Below, piece by piece: positions 1 to 13,125 of a DNA stretch of 64,000 bases. Location of the stretch: assembly GCF_018139145.2 (NCBI RefSeq), contig NC_059486.1, positions 11,470,001-11,534,000 of the forward strand, in the 5' to 3' direction. Origin of the DNA: Gymnogyps californianus (taxonomy: Eukaryota; Chordata; Aves; Accipitriformes; Cathartidae). Every line of letters starts with the position of its first letter. The stretch's first letter is position 1. The translations under genes and the position numbers were made by a program. The notes under the pieces are model-generated. The model was not told the origin of the DNA and made no database searches. It saw nothing but the letters and a program-made list of their open reading frames with translations.

Positions 1-645
1 GTATCCAATTCCTGTTATAGAAAACCAGGAATAAATATCGACTATAAGAGAAATGAGCCTGTCCAGCTGTAGGACTGTTACACCAAAGGATTAGGTACAA
101 GAGCTTGGGCAGCAATTCACTTGGAAGTTGCTTTCCCTTTTGTATGTTTGGTTTGTCTTACTCCAGGCTCAAGTATCTAATTGTAACAGCAATTACTGCT
201 GCAGAGCATCTCAACCAACTCTGCCTTCTCTGCCCACAGAGGGCTGTCAAAGCCATCTTTAATACTAATTACAGACTATCAAAGAAAGGGCTTTTCCTAT
301 AGAAACTTACCAGCAAGAAAGAAAGGCAACAAGAACTGCAATCAAAATAAAAGCATGACTTGACACTTTTTTAAACAAGGCACTGTTTGCCCTTTTCAAA
401 AGGCTGAAAAGTTTTTGCATGGAGACTGGGTTGCCTTAGGAGTGAGCGGGCAGATGTCTGTGCATTAGAAACCACAAGCCTTCTGTTTATTGCTGTACAG
501 TTACAGGACCAGGTTTTACACCTTTAATTTGCAAGGCCCATTTAGGTCATCGATATTATCTCAACAACCATTGTTGGACATGCCGAAGGGCAACAGTTCC
601 CTTGGGCTATCCATCAGCCATTTCAACAGGACCTTTTAAGGACCA

Positions 646-678
646 CCCCCCCCCCCTTTTTTTTTTTTTTTTTTTTTT
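646..678. repeat. C11-T22 homopolymer pair
   Basis: A run of 11 C (646-656) passes directly into 22 T (657-678), making a 33-base pure pyrimidine tract. On the minus strand this is A22 then G11. No adjoining SINE or LINE body was recognised that would make it a retroposon tail. Confidence 0.9.
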
Positions 679-3600
679 GAGGCTGAGCCTGCACTCGAGG
701 ATAACTGTGGACTCTTGAGGCCATAATGAACACAGTGAAGTCCTAAGAGGTCAACAAAATGCTGAGCTCCTTTGACATATTGCAGGAATCAGTGGGAAGA
801 TTCTGGGATGTATCAAAAGAAAACCAGCTGTCGGTGAAAGCCAGGGGCAACAGCTTGTTCCTGGATGCAGATATTAAGGTCATGATACACTTAGAAAAAG
901 AAAAAACACCAACAAGATAAAATACATCAATACATGTGTAACTCTCATTGTGTTTATTCCTTCTCTTTGTGAGGATTACAAATCAGCATAAGTCACATTC
1001 CCTTTATCATCTCCTGGAGAGTCTTCTTTTTTCCCCTCGATGACTCTCCCCAAAAGTCCTTTCGATTCATCCAACTGCAGCCAGCTACTAACTGCAGGGA
1101 TAAAAATCATTTTGTTTCAGCTTGATGCAGCAGAAACGCACTAGACCTAATAGCATATGACAGGGCACAACACAAGTACCTGATTTAGGGTTGCACAGGC
1201 TTCAGCAGGAACAAAGGATTTGCTTTCTGAAAATGCTGAAGCAGCTACTCCCAACACTGTCTGTATCAGACTCAACATTCAAAATGAAACGTTGGGTAAA
1301 CAAGCACATGCATGGACGGGGGAACACACACAGAGCAGCCCCTGCAATCAGACTTGAAGTGCTGCCACAGAACCTCGATCGTGCCCTCTTAAGTTCTCCA
1401 ACCTCCTATGCAATTTCTGTTTCTAGTTAAAGCCATCTCTAGAGACAAGAGTCTTAGGCTGTGGAAACAAGGTTTGAAGTGTCATGAGTACATTATAATG
1501 GTTCAAACAGCAGTCACTGAACAAAAAGAGCACCAATATATATCATTATACATCCTCCTGCCGCTCCCTTATAATTTGGGGGCACCTGATTCCTAACTTT
1601 CAGATGCTCAGGGCTGGCAAAGTTGCTGCACGTTCTTTTTTGGGCCAAAGACAAAAGAAAAGCAGGGTGGGCTCCATTTCTATGCTATTCTGCAGAGTAC
1701 TTCTAGAAATAGGTGAGAAAAACTTGGTCTTCAGGCCTCCTCTTGTTACAGTAACAACAAGCCTGTCATTGTGAGGGATGTTTTAGCACTGGCCCCTATC
1801 TACCAGAAAGCTGATGAGGTTGCTCAGCAGCCACGGAGGGTGCTGTTACTGGACTTGCACGTTACATATGCCAGTCTATTTAATGCCTTAGCAAACCTCT
1901 ACCCGTCTCCTAAGCCATTCACTTCCTCATTTGAAAGGTCTTAGATAAAACCACTAAGAGTTATGGGGTATACAACAACCAAGGATATAGAGAAATGACA
2001 AGTACAAAGAGAGGAATATGAATAATATACAGAAGAGGCCATTATTCTATGTACTGAGGGAAAGTGTTTCTGCTCCTTACAAAAGGAAGGATTTATCTTC
2101 CCCTGATCAGAGGTGACAAAGCTAGAATGTTAATGCTAGAAAAACACAGGGGGGCAAGAGAAGGCTGCCAGCAATTTCACTTTGATTTCATCAGCCGATC
2201 ATGCAATTATACATTTATTTTTTTGTGAGCAGCAGACACTTTCACACTTAGAGTATCCCAGGGGAAAGACAAATTACTAAGTCTCACAGATCTTTCTACA
2301 AAATTCCACACATATTTCAGTCAAGCAAGACATTGATGTTCTCGATCTCCTGTCCTTTGAGCCTGACACAGCTTGTGTTACTGACTTTAAAGGGGACAAG
2401 ACTGGTCATCAGGTACTAAGTCTTCTCTCAGTGACAGAAGTTTCATGCAGACATAATTCAGGGCCAGCTCTGATTCTACCTTGCTGTGGATGATAATCAG
2501 GTCAGGCCTTTAGTACCTAAGCTCCCTTAAAATTATAGTACCTTCTCTCCATCTATCACTAGGTCTCCTACTCCCCTGCTCCAGTCCATGTGTCCCTGTG
2601 AACTTGCAGCTGGGAACGCTTATTAACTCTCAGCAATGTCTACTATGTCAGACAACATTACATAAATGTAATTATACTACTTCTACACCGAAGCTAGCTC
2701 ATATGCACCCGCTATATGCTCTGCTTTAATGCTCACAGTGCTGAGTTTAATGTAAACGCAACCACGTCAGTGTGAGCATACTTCAGCAAACACAGAGGTG
2801 ATAAGGCAACCCAAACGAGACCGGAGACTGGACCATATCATTATTAGCAGAAATAGCAGCCTCAAGAGAAAAGCTAGAAGCTCTGCTATGCTGTCATACT
2901 AATGCATTATTAGAGAGTTTATACTCCAAAAGGGTTTGTTAAAGGGAAAAGGAAGGGAAAAATTCACACCATAAATTGCTGGAAGAGCCCTGATTTTGTT
3001 TGGATCAAACTACTTAAGGTCCAGCTATTACCTATTCGCACATGGAGCTGAAAATTTATCACAATCCCATAGACCTGTTGTTTCTGTCATTGGCAGGGAA
3101 AGTGGGTACTAATTTTCAGCATGGAGAACCGCTAGGCTGAATAAATATTAATAATATAGTTGCATTACATGGAGCAAAGCTGCCATGCAGTTAATATGCA
3201 GAAAGTGTACCAGCCTTGCAATAAACCAATAGTGCTATGTTGTAATACTGAACTACCCACAGTAGTATGCCGGTCCACAAGATCATTTGTGACTTCATTT
3301 TCTCTCATATGCTGGGAGGCCATTTTCCACCTTTTTATGATATTTTAAGGCCATCCTTTCAGCATATAAAAAGTAGCAAAAGAAGATGAGACAGACTATT
3401 TCAGATGTTTAATTATTGTTACTGAAAAGTAGTAGTGGAAAGTATCCAAAAAATCTCTCAAAATTAACACTGGATTAAGTATTTAAGTTGGGTATGTAAA
3501 TTCAGGATACCCTCCCTAGCATCAAGTAGATATAGCTGAGATACAGGGGTGGACTGCAGGATTGGCTTCTTCATCAACCAGCTGAAATACAGCTACTAAA

Positions 3601-6600
3601 GTATGCTTTTAGTTGTCATCTAATTTAGTCTTTCACTACCAATCTGCTCTCTCAATCCAATTTTACTAATTTTTAAGAACCTTTGCCCTCCTAATCCTAT
3701 TATATTGGTGATTTTTAAAAAGATTTTGCTGCAAGTGATTCAGAAAACAAACACCACTCCTGCCACCTGCTTCTACTCCTTCTTCCTCCCTCATAATGAT
3801 GACTTTCCACATTGACCCCCAAAAACTCTTCAGTACTTTGGAATTTCTTTGAAAATAGATGCTTATTTTTGCCTTTTTGTGCAGCCCTTCTAGCTGGAAT
3901 TTCCCAGCCTCTGTTTGCAAGGGTGGTATTTGGAAGACCAATGACCTAGTTTTTATTTCTTATTTATACCTCTGTTATTCACAAAGCTTAAGGCCCCAGG
4001 ATGAATGCATCCTCCCCAGTGCATGCCAGATCCTCTATTGGCTAATGACATTTGTCTAAAGCTTCTGGTAAAAACAAGGACTGTGAGCTGAGCTGCAGTA
4101 ATACCAAGGGTAATGCGAGGTTCACAAAGGCAATAAATCCATCATGTGAATGGTAGTGGGGAGATTTACTTTGTAGTGATAAGGCAGAGAGTTGAGAACT
4201 GGGAGGTTATGAAAGCATTACTGGATGGGAGAGGGGTTTAAAAGAACAAAATTGTTGTATTTCTACATTTGTATTAAAACTTTTACAAATGGAGTCGAAT
4301 GAGGGAAGAAAAACAGGGAAATAGTATTTGTATTCCCTTAGTTGAATATTTGTAGTATATTTTAATTATTAGGATTTGCCCTCTATATACATGTTAAATG
4401 AGGCTTCGTAGCAGCAGTAAATAAGTGAACCTTACAAAAATATGAAGTCACCTTGCAGAGGCAGAACGAAGCATGTGAGCTGATCTGTGCCTTCTTTATT
4501 GTGATTTCCATATGAGAATGAAAAGGCTGCTTTCACAGACAAGGCTGAGGCCTACGGGCACACAGTCTGAAAAATAACACCACCTTTTCATTTGTAATCT
4601 GAACAAATTTAATGTAGAAGCTATTGATGGAAGACGAACTTAGAACCTCACATTTCTATTTTTTCCAGGGTAGAACTGCACTTTAAGTCACAGGCTTTAT
4701 TAATGGAATAAGTGCATTTGTCTCTTGCAGGCCTGAAAAATAAAGAACTGAGAAGTAACATATGGAATATGCCTTGGGCGAGAGATTTTCTTCTGGTATT
4801 GCTGTTTTTCTAATAAAATTGAAATCATGGCATGAGTGCACATGTTCCTGTAAAGTGTTTCACAGGGGGTGGCCTAAAATAGAGGCACCCAAAAACCACA
4901 GACTTTTTTTATAATATTACTAATCTCAACTGTTCAAAACACAATGATCTGGGATCCCTAAACTCATGAGATGTGGAGTTCTTTTTATTTCCTTCCAAGT
5001 TCTCTATTTTTGAGTGTGTCCTTCAAGTCAAATTCTTGGGGAAATTTCTCTGAGTTTCCTCTGTAAATATAAGGGCTTGAAACTTATTTTCTAATGGGAA
5101 ATTGCAATCCTCCTGCCATCCCACAACTGCAGCAGGGGATGCCCCTGTAAAAATAATCACTGAGGCCGAAATTCCTTAGGAAATTGTGGAAGTTAGCAAC
5201 ATTGATGTTAAAAAGCATGGCGGGTGCAGACTTACAATTCTACAAATTCAACTGAGCTTGTTTCCAGGCGCATTAAATAACTGTGAGGGGGTGTCAGACT
5301 GGTTCTTTGGCTAATATCACTGCACAGACAGACAAGCAGACCCCAACCTAGGCACTCATCTTAGAAAGCCTGTATTGATTTAAAGCTTCCCACTAGTACA
5401 TCTTAGGCCTTTGAACCTTTGCTCTAAGATTCAAAGATACAGAGCTACCGGTATCTCTTCTCCTTTAGGCAGTTCTCTGCCTTAATTTCCCCATGTTCCT
5501 ATAGGTAGAGTTTCGCTACCTGACCTCAGAGCTGCGTTGCAGTCTTTCAGTCAATATTAGTAAAGAGCTTTAGGGCAGAGGAATGATAAGCATTTTAAGT
5601 ACAAGGACTACAGAAGAGCCTCAGGCACCGAGATTACCTTTACTTTTTAACATCTTTGATGCAAGGTCCTGGACAAGCAATACAGTTGTCTTATGCTCAG
5701 TAAAAATTCATGTTCTTCTGTTCTCATCCCAGTATCTAGCTAAGCCTAAAACTGAACAACCTGGAAAAAAGTGATTCCAGTGAGAAAGTCATGACATTCA
5801 AGAGGGCTTTTCCTCTTGACAACAGCGGTGCAATGGGTCTGCCCGGTTAAAAAATGCCCAAGCAAACAGTTTAACTTCCATTGAGTCTATTTTGATTTCA
5901 AACTCACAGTGTCAACAGTTCCAAAGGAAAGTGCTTTCTGGTTTCTTGTTTCACACTTACAGAGTGGCTAATTGAAAACCTAGGCAGGGAGAGAACTGGG
6001 AATCTCCGAAATGCTATAGAACAGGAATGTTTTGCAACAAACAGTCCAATACAACATCGAACCACTTAGAACTACAGTACACATCACCGTCTCTTATTTT
6101 AGCTCTTCAGTTACACACAGTGATCCACAGGCCCTAGAGATACTGCCTCTGTATTCTTCCCCACAAAAATTAAGAAATTAAATGGATACCTTTCCAGCTT
6201 TAGTTTTCACTGGGAAACAGTTATCACATGAAACAAACTTAAGTGGAGTTATTTCTTCCAAGCCAATGAGTTAACAGTTCATGTTTTGATTTAGTAAGAT
6301 GGGGTAGGAACTATAATCTCAGTAACAACCAAAGGAAGAAGCCCAGAGCATCTTTTGCATGTGTTGAATGGAGCCACATGTCTCATGGTGTGTTCCTAAT
6401 TCAGAACCAAGCTGTGCCAGCAGCTCTGGGCACACAGCTATGCCACAGCGCGACTCAAAGAAATGGTATCACGGGCTACAGCAGTGCCTGAGTAATGTCA
6501 GAATTGCAGCACATCTATGCAGATTTGCCCTACTACTCAGGACAGTGAGTTATTCCTAGGTACACTGTTGCATTGATACAAGAGTTCAGTTTTCAAGGTC

Positions 6601-6935
6601 TGAAAACCTGCATAAAAACGTACTGAGCAGAGACAGCAAGGGCTAGAGTGGCAAAAATCCTCTGCTCCAAGGTTAAGCAGAAAAGACAGGGGTTTGGAAC
6701 TGTTCAGCCCCCAGGAAAAAAAGAAAGGTTTCATGAAGAAACACCAGATATACTACCCTGTCATATTTACGATAGTTAAGAGAATCCCATCTAGCACCGG
6801 TAAAGTCCATGCATTATCTAACACCAAGAAAGAATACTTGTCTGTGCTGATGCATAATCTGTAAGACAACAACTTAATCAACTAATGAGCAAAAAAGCGG
6901 GAATTGAAGTTTCACTCCTCAAGGTTTCAAAAATC

Positions 6936-7040
6936 CTGGTTCTAATAAAATACAGAAAATTGGGGGGTTTGCTTTCTTTTCACTGGTTCTAATAAAATAT
7001 AGAAAACTAACTTCCCCCCCCCCCCCTTTCTTTTTACTGT
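6936..7040. repeat. Two-copy tandem duplication, 47-bp period
   Basis: CTGGTTCTAATAAAATACAG at 6936 recurs as CTGGTTCTAATAAAATATAG at 6983, followed in both by AAAA and then a homopolymer plus a CTTT-rich stretch. The first copy has G6 then TTTGCTTTCTTTTCA; the second has C13 (7014-7026) then TTTCTTTTTACT. The copies are nearly identical over about 25 bp and then differ at the homopolymers, consistent with a local duplication followed by slippage. Confidence 0.8.
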
Positions 7041-7904
7041 TAGTAACAGATTCCTCAAGAAATATCTAGCATGGAACCTATTTGATGATTCCCACCTACT
7101 ACTAAACATCAGGGGCTTGTGTTTATACCATATGTGTATGTGGTATATGGAGTACCTTACGTAGAATAGTTAGCATCAGCAAACATGTCTTGTGAACTGC
7201 AAAGTATAAAAAAAATTATATTCTGTAAATGTTTTGGCAGCAAAAAAAGTTTTGCATAAACTCCAGATTCCATGGGTACACATCACTATCTGAAAGGACA
7301 TGTGCAGTTCTTCTGAATCTGAAGCAGAAATACAATTAATTAAATGGAGGAGACAATGAACAACAAAATTTAACAAGCCCAGTTGCGATTAATGTCCTGT
7401 TCCCTTCCAAGAATTTAGGTAATGAATCCAATTTTACACTTCATGTTTTCAACAATGTCTGCAGAGATAAAGTAATGGAATGTCCATTACCCTGGCATAA
7501 GATTGACATGTTCTCATAAAATGCTTTGTGATTGTATAAATAGCATTGAACAAGGAAAAATCAAGAGCATATAGCACGTATAAAATGTCCATAGACATCT
7601 CATTTTTTTCTATTCAGCAGGAAGCAGCAATGCAAGCAAAGAACTGGAGGGTATATTAAGAGGCATTTGTGCATTTCAGCATTTCTGTCTTACCTGAAGA
7701 TGCTTGATAAATCCAATGCACATAAATAAAAAGGAGAGGGAATGGAGTACAGGCGATCCTTGGTGCTGATGCTGACTTTTCATTGCTAAGGTTCTAATTC
7801 AAATACGGTCCACATTAATATTATTTATAGATGATTATCAAAGGTGTAGCACTTGCAGGCAGGAAAAGCATTTTTGCTTATGATCCCAGCCATGCTAGCA
7901 CTGT

Positions 7905-8035
7905 TTTGTAGAGGGCAGGCAGCTCAAGAAGGTTGAATGACTTATCCAAGGTCACACACTGACTAAATTGAAAATAAAGGAACAGAACACGTAACACCAG
8001 ATTTCCTTTCACATGCTGTCTTGTACGCCATGAAA
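7905..8035 (-). mobile_element. MIR-type SINE remnant, reverse orientation
   Basis: The plus strand reads AAGGTTGAATGACTTATCCA then AGGTCACACACTGACTAAAT, followed by a GGAACAGAACACGTAACACCAG block. This is the reverse complement of the MIR core ('gaggttaagtgacttgcccaaggtcacacagctagtaagtgg' and the following box B-like part). The core match at 7931-7965 is strong and the flanks fade. Confidence 0.75.
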
Positions 8036-11000
8036 TCTAATGTTATCAAGTGACTAGTTTGTATATTTGAGTTGGGAGTCTGTCCACTTACAGCAGGAAA
8101 TATCTCCTGTTTATTGGACACTCCAAGCAAAGGTCAAAGAGCAAATAAATAACAGAGTTAAAGCAAGACCACTCCACTTCAGCTATGAAATGCCTAGGTG
8201 AGATACTATTGATTAAACTTAAAGCTTTCCTTCATCAAACTCCACAGCCATGTAAACAGATAACATCAGAGGCATTTCCCAAACCAATTGTGCAATCCCA
8301 GACACAAACAAATAGTGAAAGCTGAGCTTTCTGATAGCTCTATCAGTCCAGAATATTTATATGGGTTTTTGGGTTACAACTGATACCAACATGGTAATTT
8401 TCTCCCTTATTTTGCAAGTTACTCGATTTATGAAACTGTCAGTCCTTCATGACACTTGTGGCAACTTTTATAAGACAGAGATCAAATTTTTTTAGCATGT
8501 CAACGTCAAATATTTTGTGAACGCAGTTGGATGATGTGGCATTTCCAAAAAAGCTTTAAAAATTGTGCAATCATTTCCCCTCCCCATTTCAGGATGGGAT
8601 AAGCTTAATGAACAGTACAGAATTGCACTAGAATAAGCCTAGCTTGTTTCTGATGAGACTTTAACTTACTTAGAGTGAAATTCACTCCCTTACACACCAC
8701 CAGCCCGAAGCCTATTCACCATTTAAGTCTTCAAAATAGGATTAGGGGATTTAAGTAGCACAGAAGCTTTGCATTTTCCATCCAGTTTCTTAATGAATTT
8801 TTGCATTAATGGGAGCAAGCCTTACAGCCAAGCATACAAGTTTCTCAACAGGGCTGTGTCAAGCCTTTGGAGCAGACAGTTCCAACCACAGAGAATGCAT
8901 GACCTCCCCAATGTCGAGCAGCAAAATGTTGTTTGCTTTTGTGCTGAGACAGGATTTGAACTCAGATACACAGAAGTAAAAACTAAGTGATGAATTTTTC
9001 CTACCTTTTCATTATTATAAGGGATTTTTTAGCTTGCTGGTTTTGAGTTGGTACTCAAAGGCAGTCTTGAATAACTTACTGCATACTATCCTTTAAATAG
9101 ATCTAACTTAGAAGCAGTTCTTGACAGTCTCAGCAACCCAGATCACATAAACAAAGGCATTTAAGAGAGAAAAATGAAGAGCCCACATTAATTAGCAGCT
9201 TTTTACTCCTTTTAATAAGCAAATGCATAAAAATGAAAACTGGAAGTCACCCCATCATCACAAACCATGTTAGTCTCAGATACCCTGCTACACAAAAGTT
9301 TACAAAATATATTTCTTGGCACTTTATGCATGCACATAAGGCGGACTTTTATCTAAGGATCTGAATACCGTGTACAAGCATTAGCTAATTAGATTTCTTG
9401 CAACTACTATAATATCCGAAGCACTTGGAAGAGAGATAAAGGTAGGGTTAAACCACAGAACCAGGTCTCATGAGACCTGCGTATCAAATGGAGCTCTACC
9501 ACAGGCTGCCTGCACAACCGCTGCACTTTTTCTGTGTATCAGCTCCATGACAGCACTTTTTCCAGCTCTCATAGGTAGGTTTTTTTGTTCTGTAGTATTA
9601 TATGCCCAGAGGCACCAGTCACAATCAAAACACTAGACAAACTGGTAGGAGGAGAAATTTCTACCGGCACATCAAGGTGACAAGTCCTAAAGACACAGAG
9701 TGCTGCACCATGCCCAGAGAGATGAACTGCTTTGTATAACTTGCCCAAGTCTGCAGGAGAAATGCAAACTGAACCCCTATTTCCTATGTCCTTACCTGCC
9801 AACATCAGAAAGTCCAGAACGCCTTGGATTTGCCACACATACACATTACCTGTGCAAGTACATCCTGACTAAGTCTGGTACAGACACATCTGTTGTTGTG
9901 TATGCACGATGTAAAATCTGCACACACAGAGTAACTGTTTATCTAGGGTGCATGAAAAGCTATTAGGAACCACCTCTTACCATTCATGCAATTAAATCGC
10001 CTAGATGGCTGCTTAATGCTTGGATGGGAGTAGAATGGTAAAGAAAGTAGTAGGTATATGGAAACCTGTAAAAACAGTAGCCTTCCACTCCCGACTAGTA
10101 GAGGTGAATTGTACATCTAATCCCTCAAGTGCAGTATCAGCTTATTGTCATCATTTCAAATTTGTAAAGTGTTAGGAAATACTCTTTTAGGAGCTAAAAT
10201 GTAAGTACAAACTAGTCTCACTAATTTGCAATTCACCGAAGATGAGACATCAAAAAAGGAGGAGTGAAGGAAAGGGACAGCTAGGCATGGAACGAGGCTG
10301 TCCTAGTTCTCCTCTTTAACTTCACGGAACGTTTGAGAAGAAAAAAGAATAAATGCAATATGAGCATAAGGAGGTCTAGTCTCCAAACCAGACATATGCC
10401 TGCCTCTCATTAGAGTTCCTGGGAGATGTAAGCAAGCATCTGTCAGGAGAACCAGACCCTATGAAAAAGTAGTGATATAAAATTCCAGATCACTTCAGAG
10501 AGGTAATAAAAACAATATGGAAAATTTATAACAATCCGGTGTAATTGTTCAAAGGTAACTGCTTCAAGGACTCTTATGAGGCTTGTAAAGGTTTTTCAAC
10601 TGATAAAAAAGGTACACCATTTTTAAGATGGGATAATTTAAAGCACTATTCAGCATAGCTTTGCAGGAAAATAGGATACTGATGAGCATGTGTTGGTTGC
10701 TGATCTTCTAACGTAAATTTAAGAGAAACCATTCTTGCTAATAAGATATTATAGTATCTATTTTTGCACAAAGCATTTTTAAACAGAAAATCCCTTCAAT
10801 CCCTTTAAAATTCGATACTTAAACACTAAAAAATAAGTTTGCAGGTCCTAGACGGACAGCTTTGTCTGGCTGGGTGCAAGAAGACATCTACTGTCTCAAT
10901 CTATGACATTTTCAGAGCTTTATGCAAGAAAGGTACAACTTCCGTACTGATCTGAGTACTGCAATGAAAGCATAGCTTGGCATGTTTATAGTTCAAGAAT

Positions 11001-12845
11001 GCTCATCTTTGATCACACAGGTCAGGGAAGCTATACATTTGGTAGTTGGAGCTGGGGACTATGAATGATGTGGTCTGGTCCTTTCTCTGCTATTTACTCA
11101 CCCTGCAACCAAATTGTTTCACCTTTTTATGCATTGGTCTACCCTTTAAGTAGAACAAGCACGAACATAAGTTTAAATACCATAGAGGTACACTGCTAAG
11201 GCTTAAAAGAATACATTTAGTTTTTAATTGAAAGTCACTATAATGCTGCCTAACAAAAATTTGAAAATTATCATTGTTTGCAAAGAGTCCAGCCTGTTCT
11301 GAATTCTACTACATTCTTGGAAACTGTATTATCATCTGAAAAGTAGTTTTACAGGTCTATTTTATAGGTTATATATAAAATAATTCCTAGCTTCAGGAAA
11401 TTTAAATTTAAGATATTATTTTTCCCTTGAAAGTATTAATTTCCCTCTGAATACTTTCTTAGTCTATTCAATTACTTCAGAATCTTTCTCTGTTATTAAC
11501 AATGCATCACTTAGCCTCCTTTTTGTTTTAATCATAACAGAATCAGGCCAGATGTCTATGCCTTTATCTGATAAATGTCTTGCTTCAATATATGAATATA
11601 TAAATATTAGCAGAAACCAGCACAACAACTATTTATATTCAAAAAGTAGTAGTAAATATTGTGGGGTGAAATATCCCTCACTGGGAAGGAACATCAATAC
11701 TGAAGGCATAAAACATACAATGGGTCTTTTACAGCATATTTATTTGCAATAATATAGTTGTCACGTTTACTTGTTTATGCCTGCTTTGAATTTTCTGAAA
11801 TTACTGCTGGAAAATGTTAAAGCCAAAAAGGTAATTACAGTCACCAAACCTTGCCATCAATGATTCAAAGAAATGGCGCAAACCTGTAAATTATAACAGG
11901 TTAAATCAAGCTCAGGCCATGAAGAGTAGCATAAACTACAATTATACTCTTTGGCCAAGCCACAAACGATGGGGAGGCAAGACAGTTGCTCTCTGCAAAA
12001 CAGCCAGTGCGCTGCAAATTAGGTGTCAAGGCGTGCACATATTTCGGTGAGCCTTCAACAGCATCCTTTGCTGCCTAGTAAGCAAGGACTAAGAACGATG
12101 TGCAGGGGGTGTTACGTGTAGGCACTGTTGCCAGCTTTGGGAATAGGCAGTTTGAACACAAAAAATCATGCAGGTGCAGATTCACCAGGGAAATTGAGGG
12201 AGCCTTTGTCTCTCCACCAGCACAAGCTACTGATGTGGCCATGGCTATGCAGTTACCTCTTCACCAGGGATGCAGCTCAGATTCACCGGCCTCCTCTTAC
12301 CAGTACACTGGGAACCAGAACTCCTGTGTGATGGATTAAGTCCTGGATAGCTAAGGACCAATATCCCAAGGGGCTTTGCAGGGAGACAAAAGCCTGTCTT
12401 TTTTGTGCTGCAAAGTGAGGCTTTTACGTGCTAAAAATGTCAGATTTTAGACTGAACTACTTAAAATTAGAAACACAGCAAGTCAGAGAAAAGACACTGA
12501 GATCATTAAATCTTTATAGGTACCTTAAAATTCTATTGACAAGAAGTAACAGAGATTAAAAAAAAAAGGATGGAAACGTGGTAGCCAACAGCCATTGTAC
12601 CACAGTCGAAAAGCAAGAGAGGGTCAGAATTATTTGCAGAAGTCACTGGTAATTCCTGGTCTGACTTAACTTGCTGATCTACTTTTTATACTAATTGACA
12701 AAAGAAAAGATGATGCATTTAGATAGTACTTAAGTGATCCATATTTTATTATAGTTAGCTTTATGCTCTCTTACTGATTTTGTACATCTATACTCACATT
12801 CCCCTTCAACCTTCTCCAGATCTCCTTTCCCATTAGTATTCTTTC

Positions 12846-13125
12846 CATAGCATCACAGAACAATACAGGTTAAGGGACCTTGGGAGACATCTAGTCCAGT
12901 CCCCTCCTCAAAGCAGGGTCAACACTGAATTCACACCAGGGTGCTCAGGGCTGTTGGATTTTGAAATCCTCCAAGAACAGAAATTCTACAACCTCTCTGG
13001 GCCCCCTTTTCAATCTTTCCTCTTCTCCAGGCCACACAAGCCCTGGGGTGTCATGCTGTCCTCTCAGAGGCTACCAGCAATAGCCTTACTTCCTTGTCTC
13101 TTCTGGTCCTTTGCTTTAATTCCTA
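12846..13125 (-). mobile_element. CR1 retrotransposon fragment (older subfamily), reverse orientation
   Basis: Read on the plus strand this is the reverse complement of a CR1 3' region: an ATAGCATCACAGAAC-type start (degenerate octamer tail), then AGGTTAAGGGACCTTGGGAG, ATCTAGTCCAGTCCCCTCCT, CAAAGCAGGGTCAACACTGA, a CAACCTCTCTGGGCC block, and further on TTCTCCAGGCCACACAAGCCC and TCCTCTCAGAGGCT, the complement of late ORF2. It is clearly more decayed than the 31.7-kb copy, with deletions. The 5' boundary near 13110-13125 is approximate because similarity fades. No usable coding capacity remains. Confidence 0.88.

Larger units (their letters stand above)
1..12845. other. Non-coding stretch, presumed distal intron 2 of the TMEM132 gene
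   Basis: No gene was recognised. The stretch holds the C11-T22 tract (646-678), the 47-bp tandem duplication with its C13 run (6936-7040) and the MIR remnant at 7905-8035. The rest is unique AT-rich DNA. Open frames here (up to about 91 codons) have no recognisable domain or signal peptide and no overlapping splice-site logic. Placement in intron 2 rests only on the exon at 49.4-50.3 kb and the lack of any recognised downstream exon; it could partly be intergenic if the gene were compact. Confidence 0.5.

Noticed and set aside
8895..8985. Possible MIR (GACAGGATTTGAACTCAGAT)
   Set aside because: Only the box-like core matches, and the neighbouring 'aaggtcacacag' block is not convincing.
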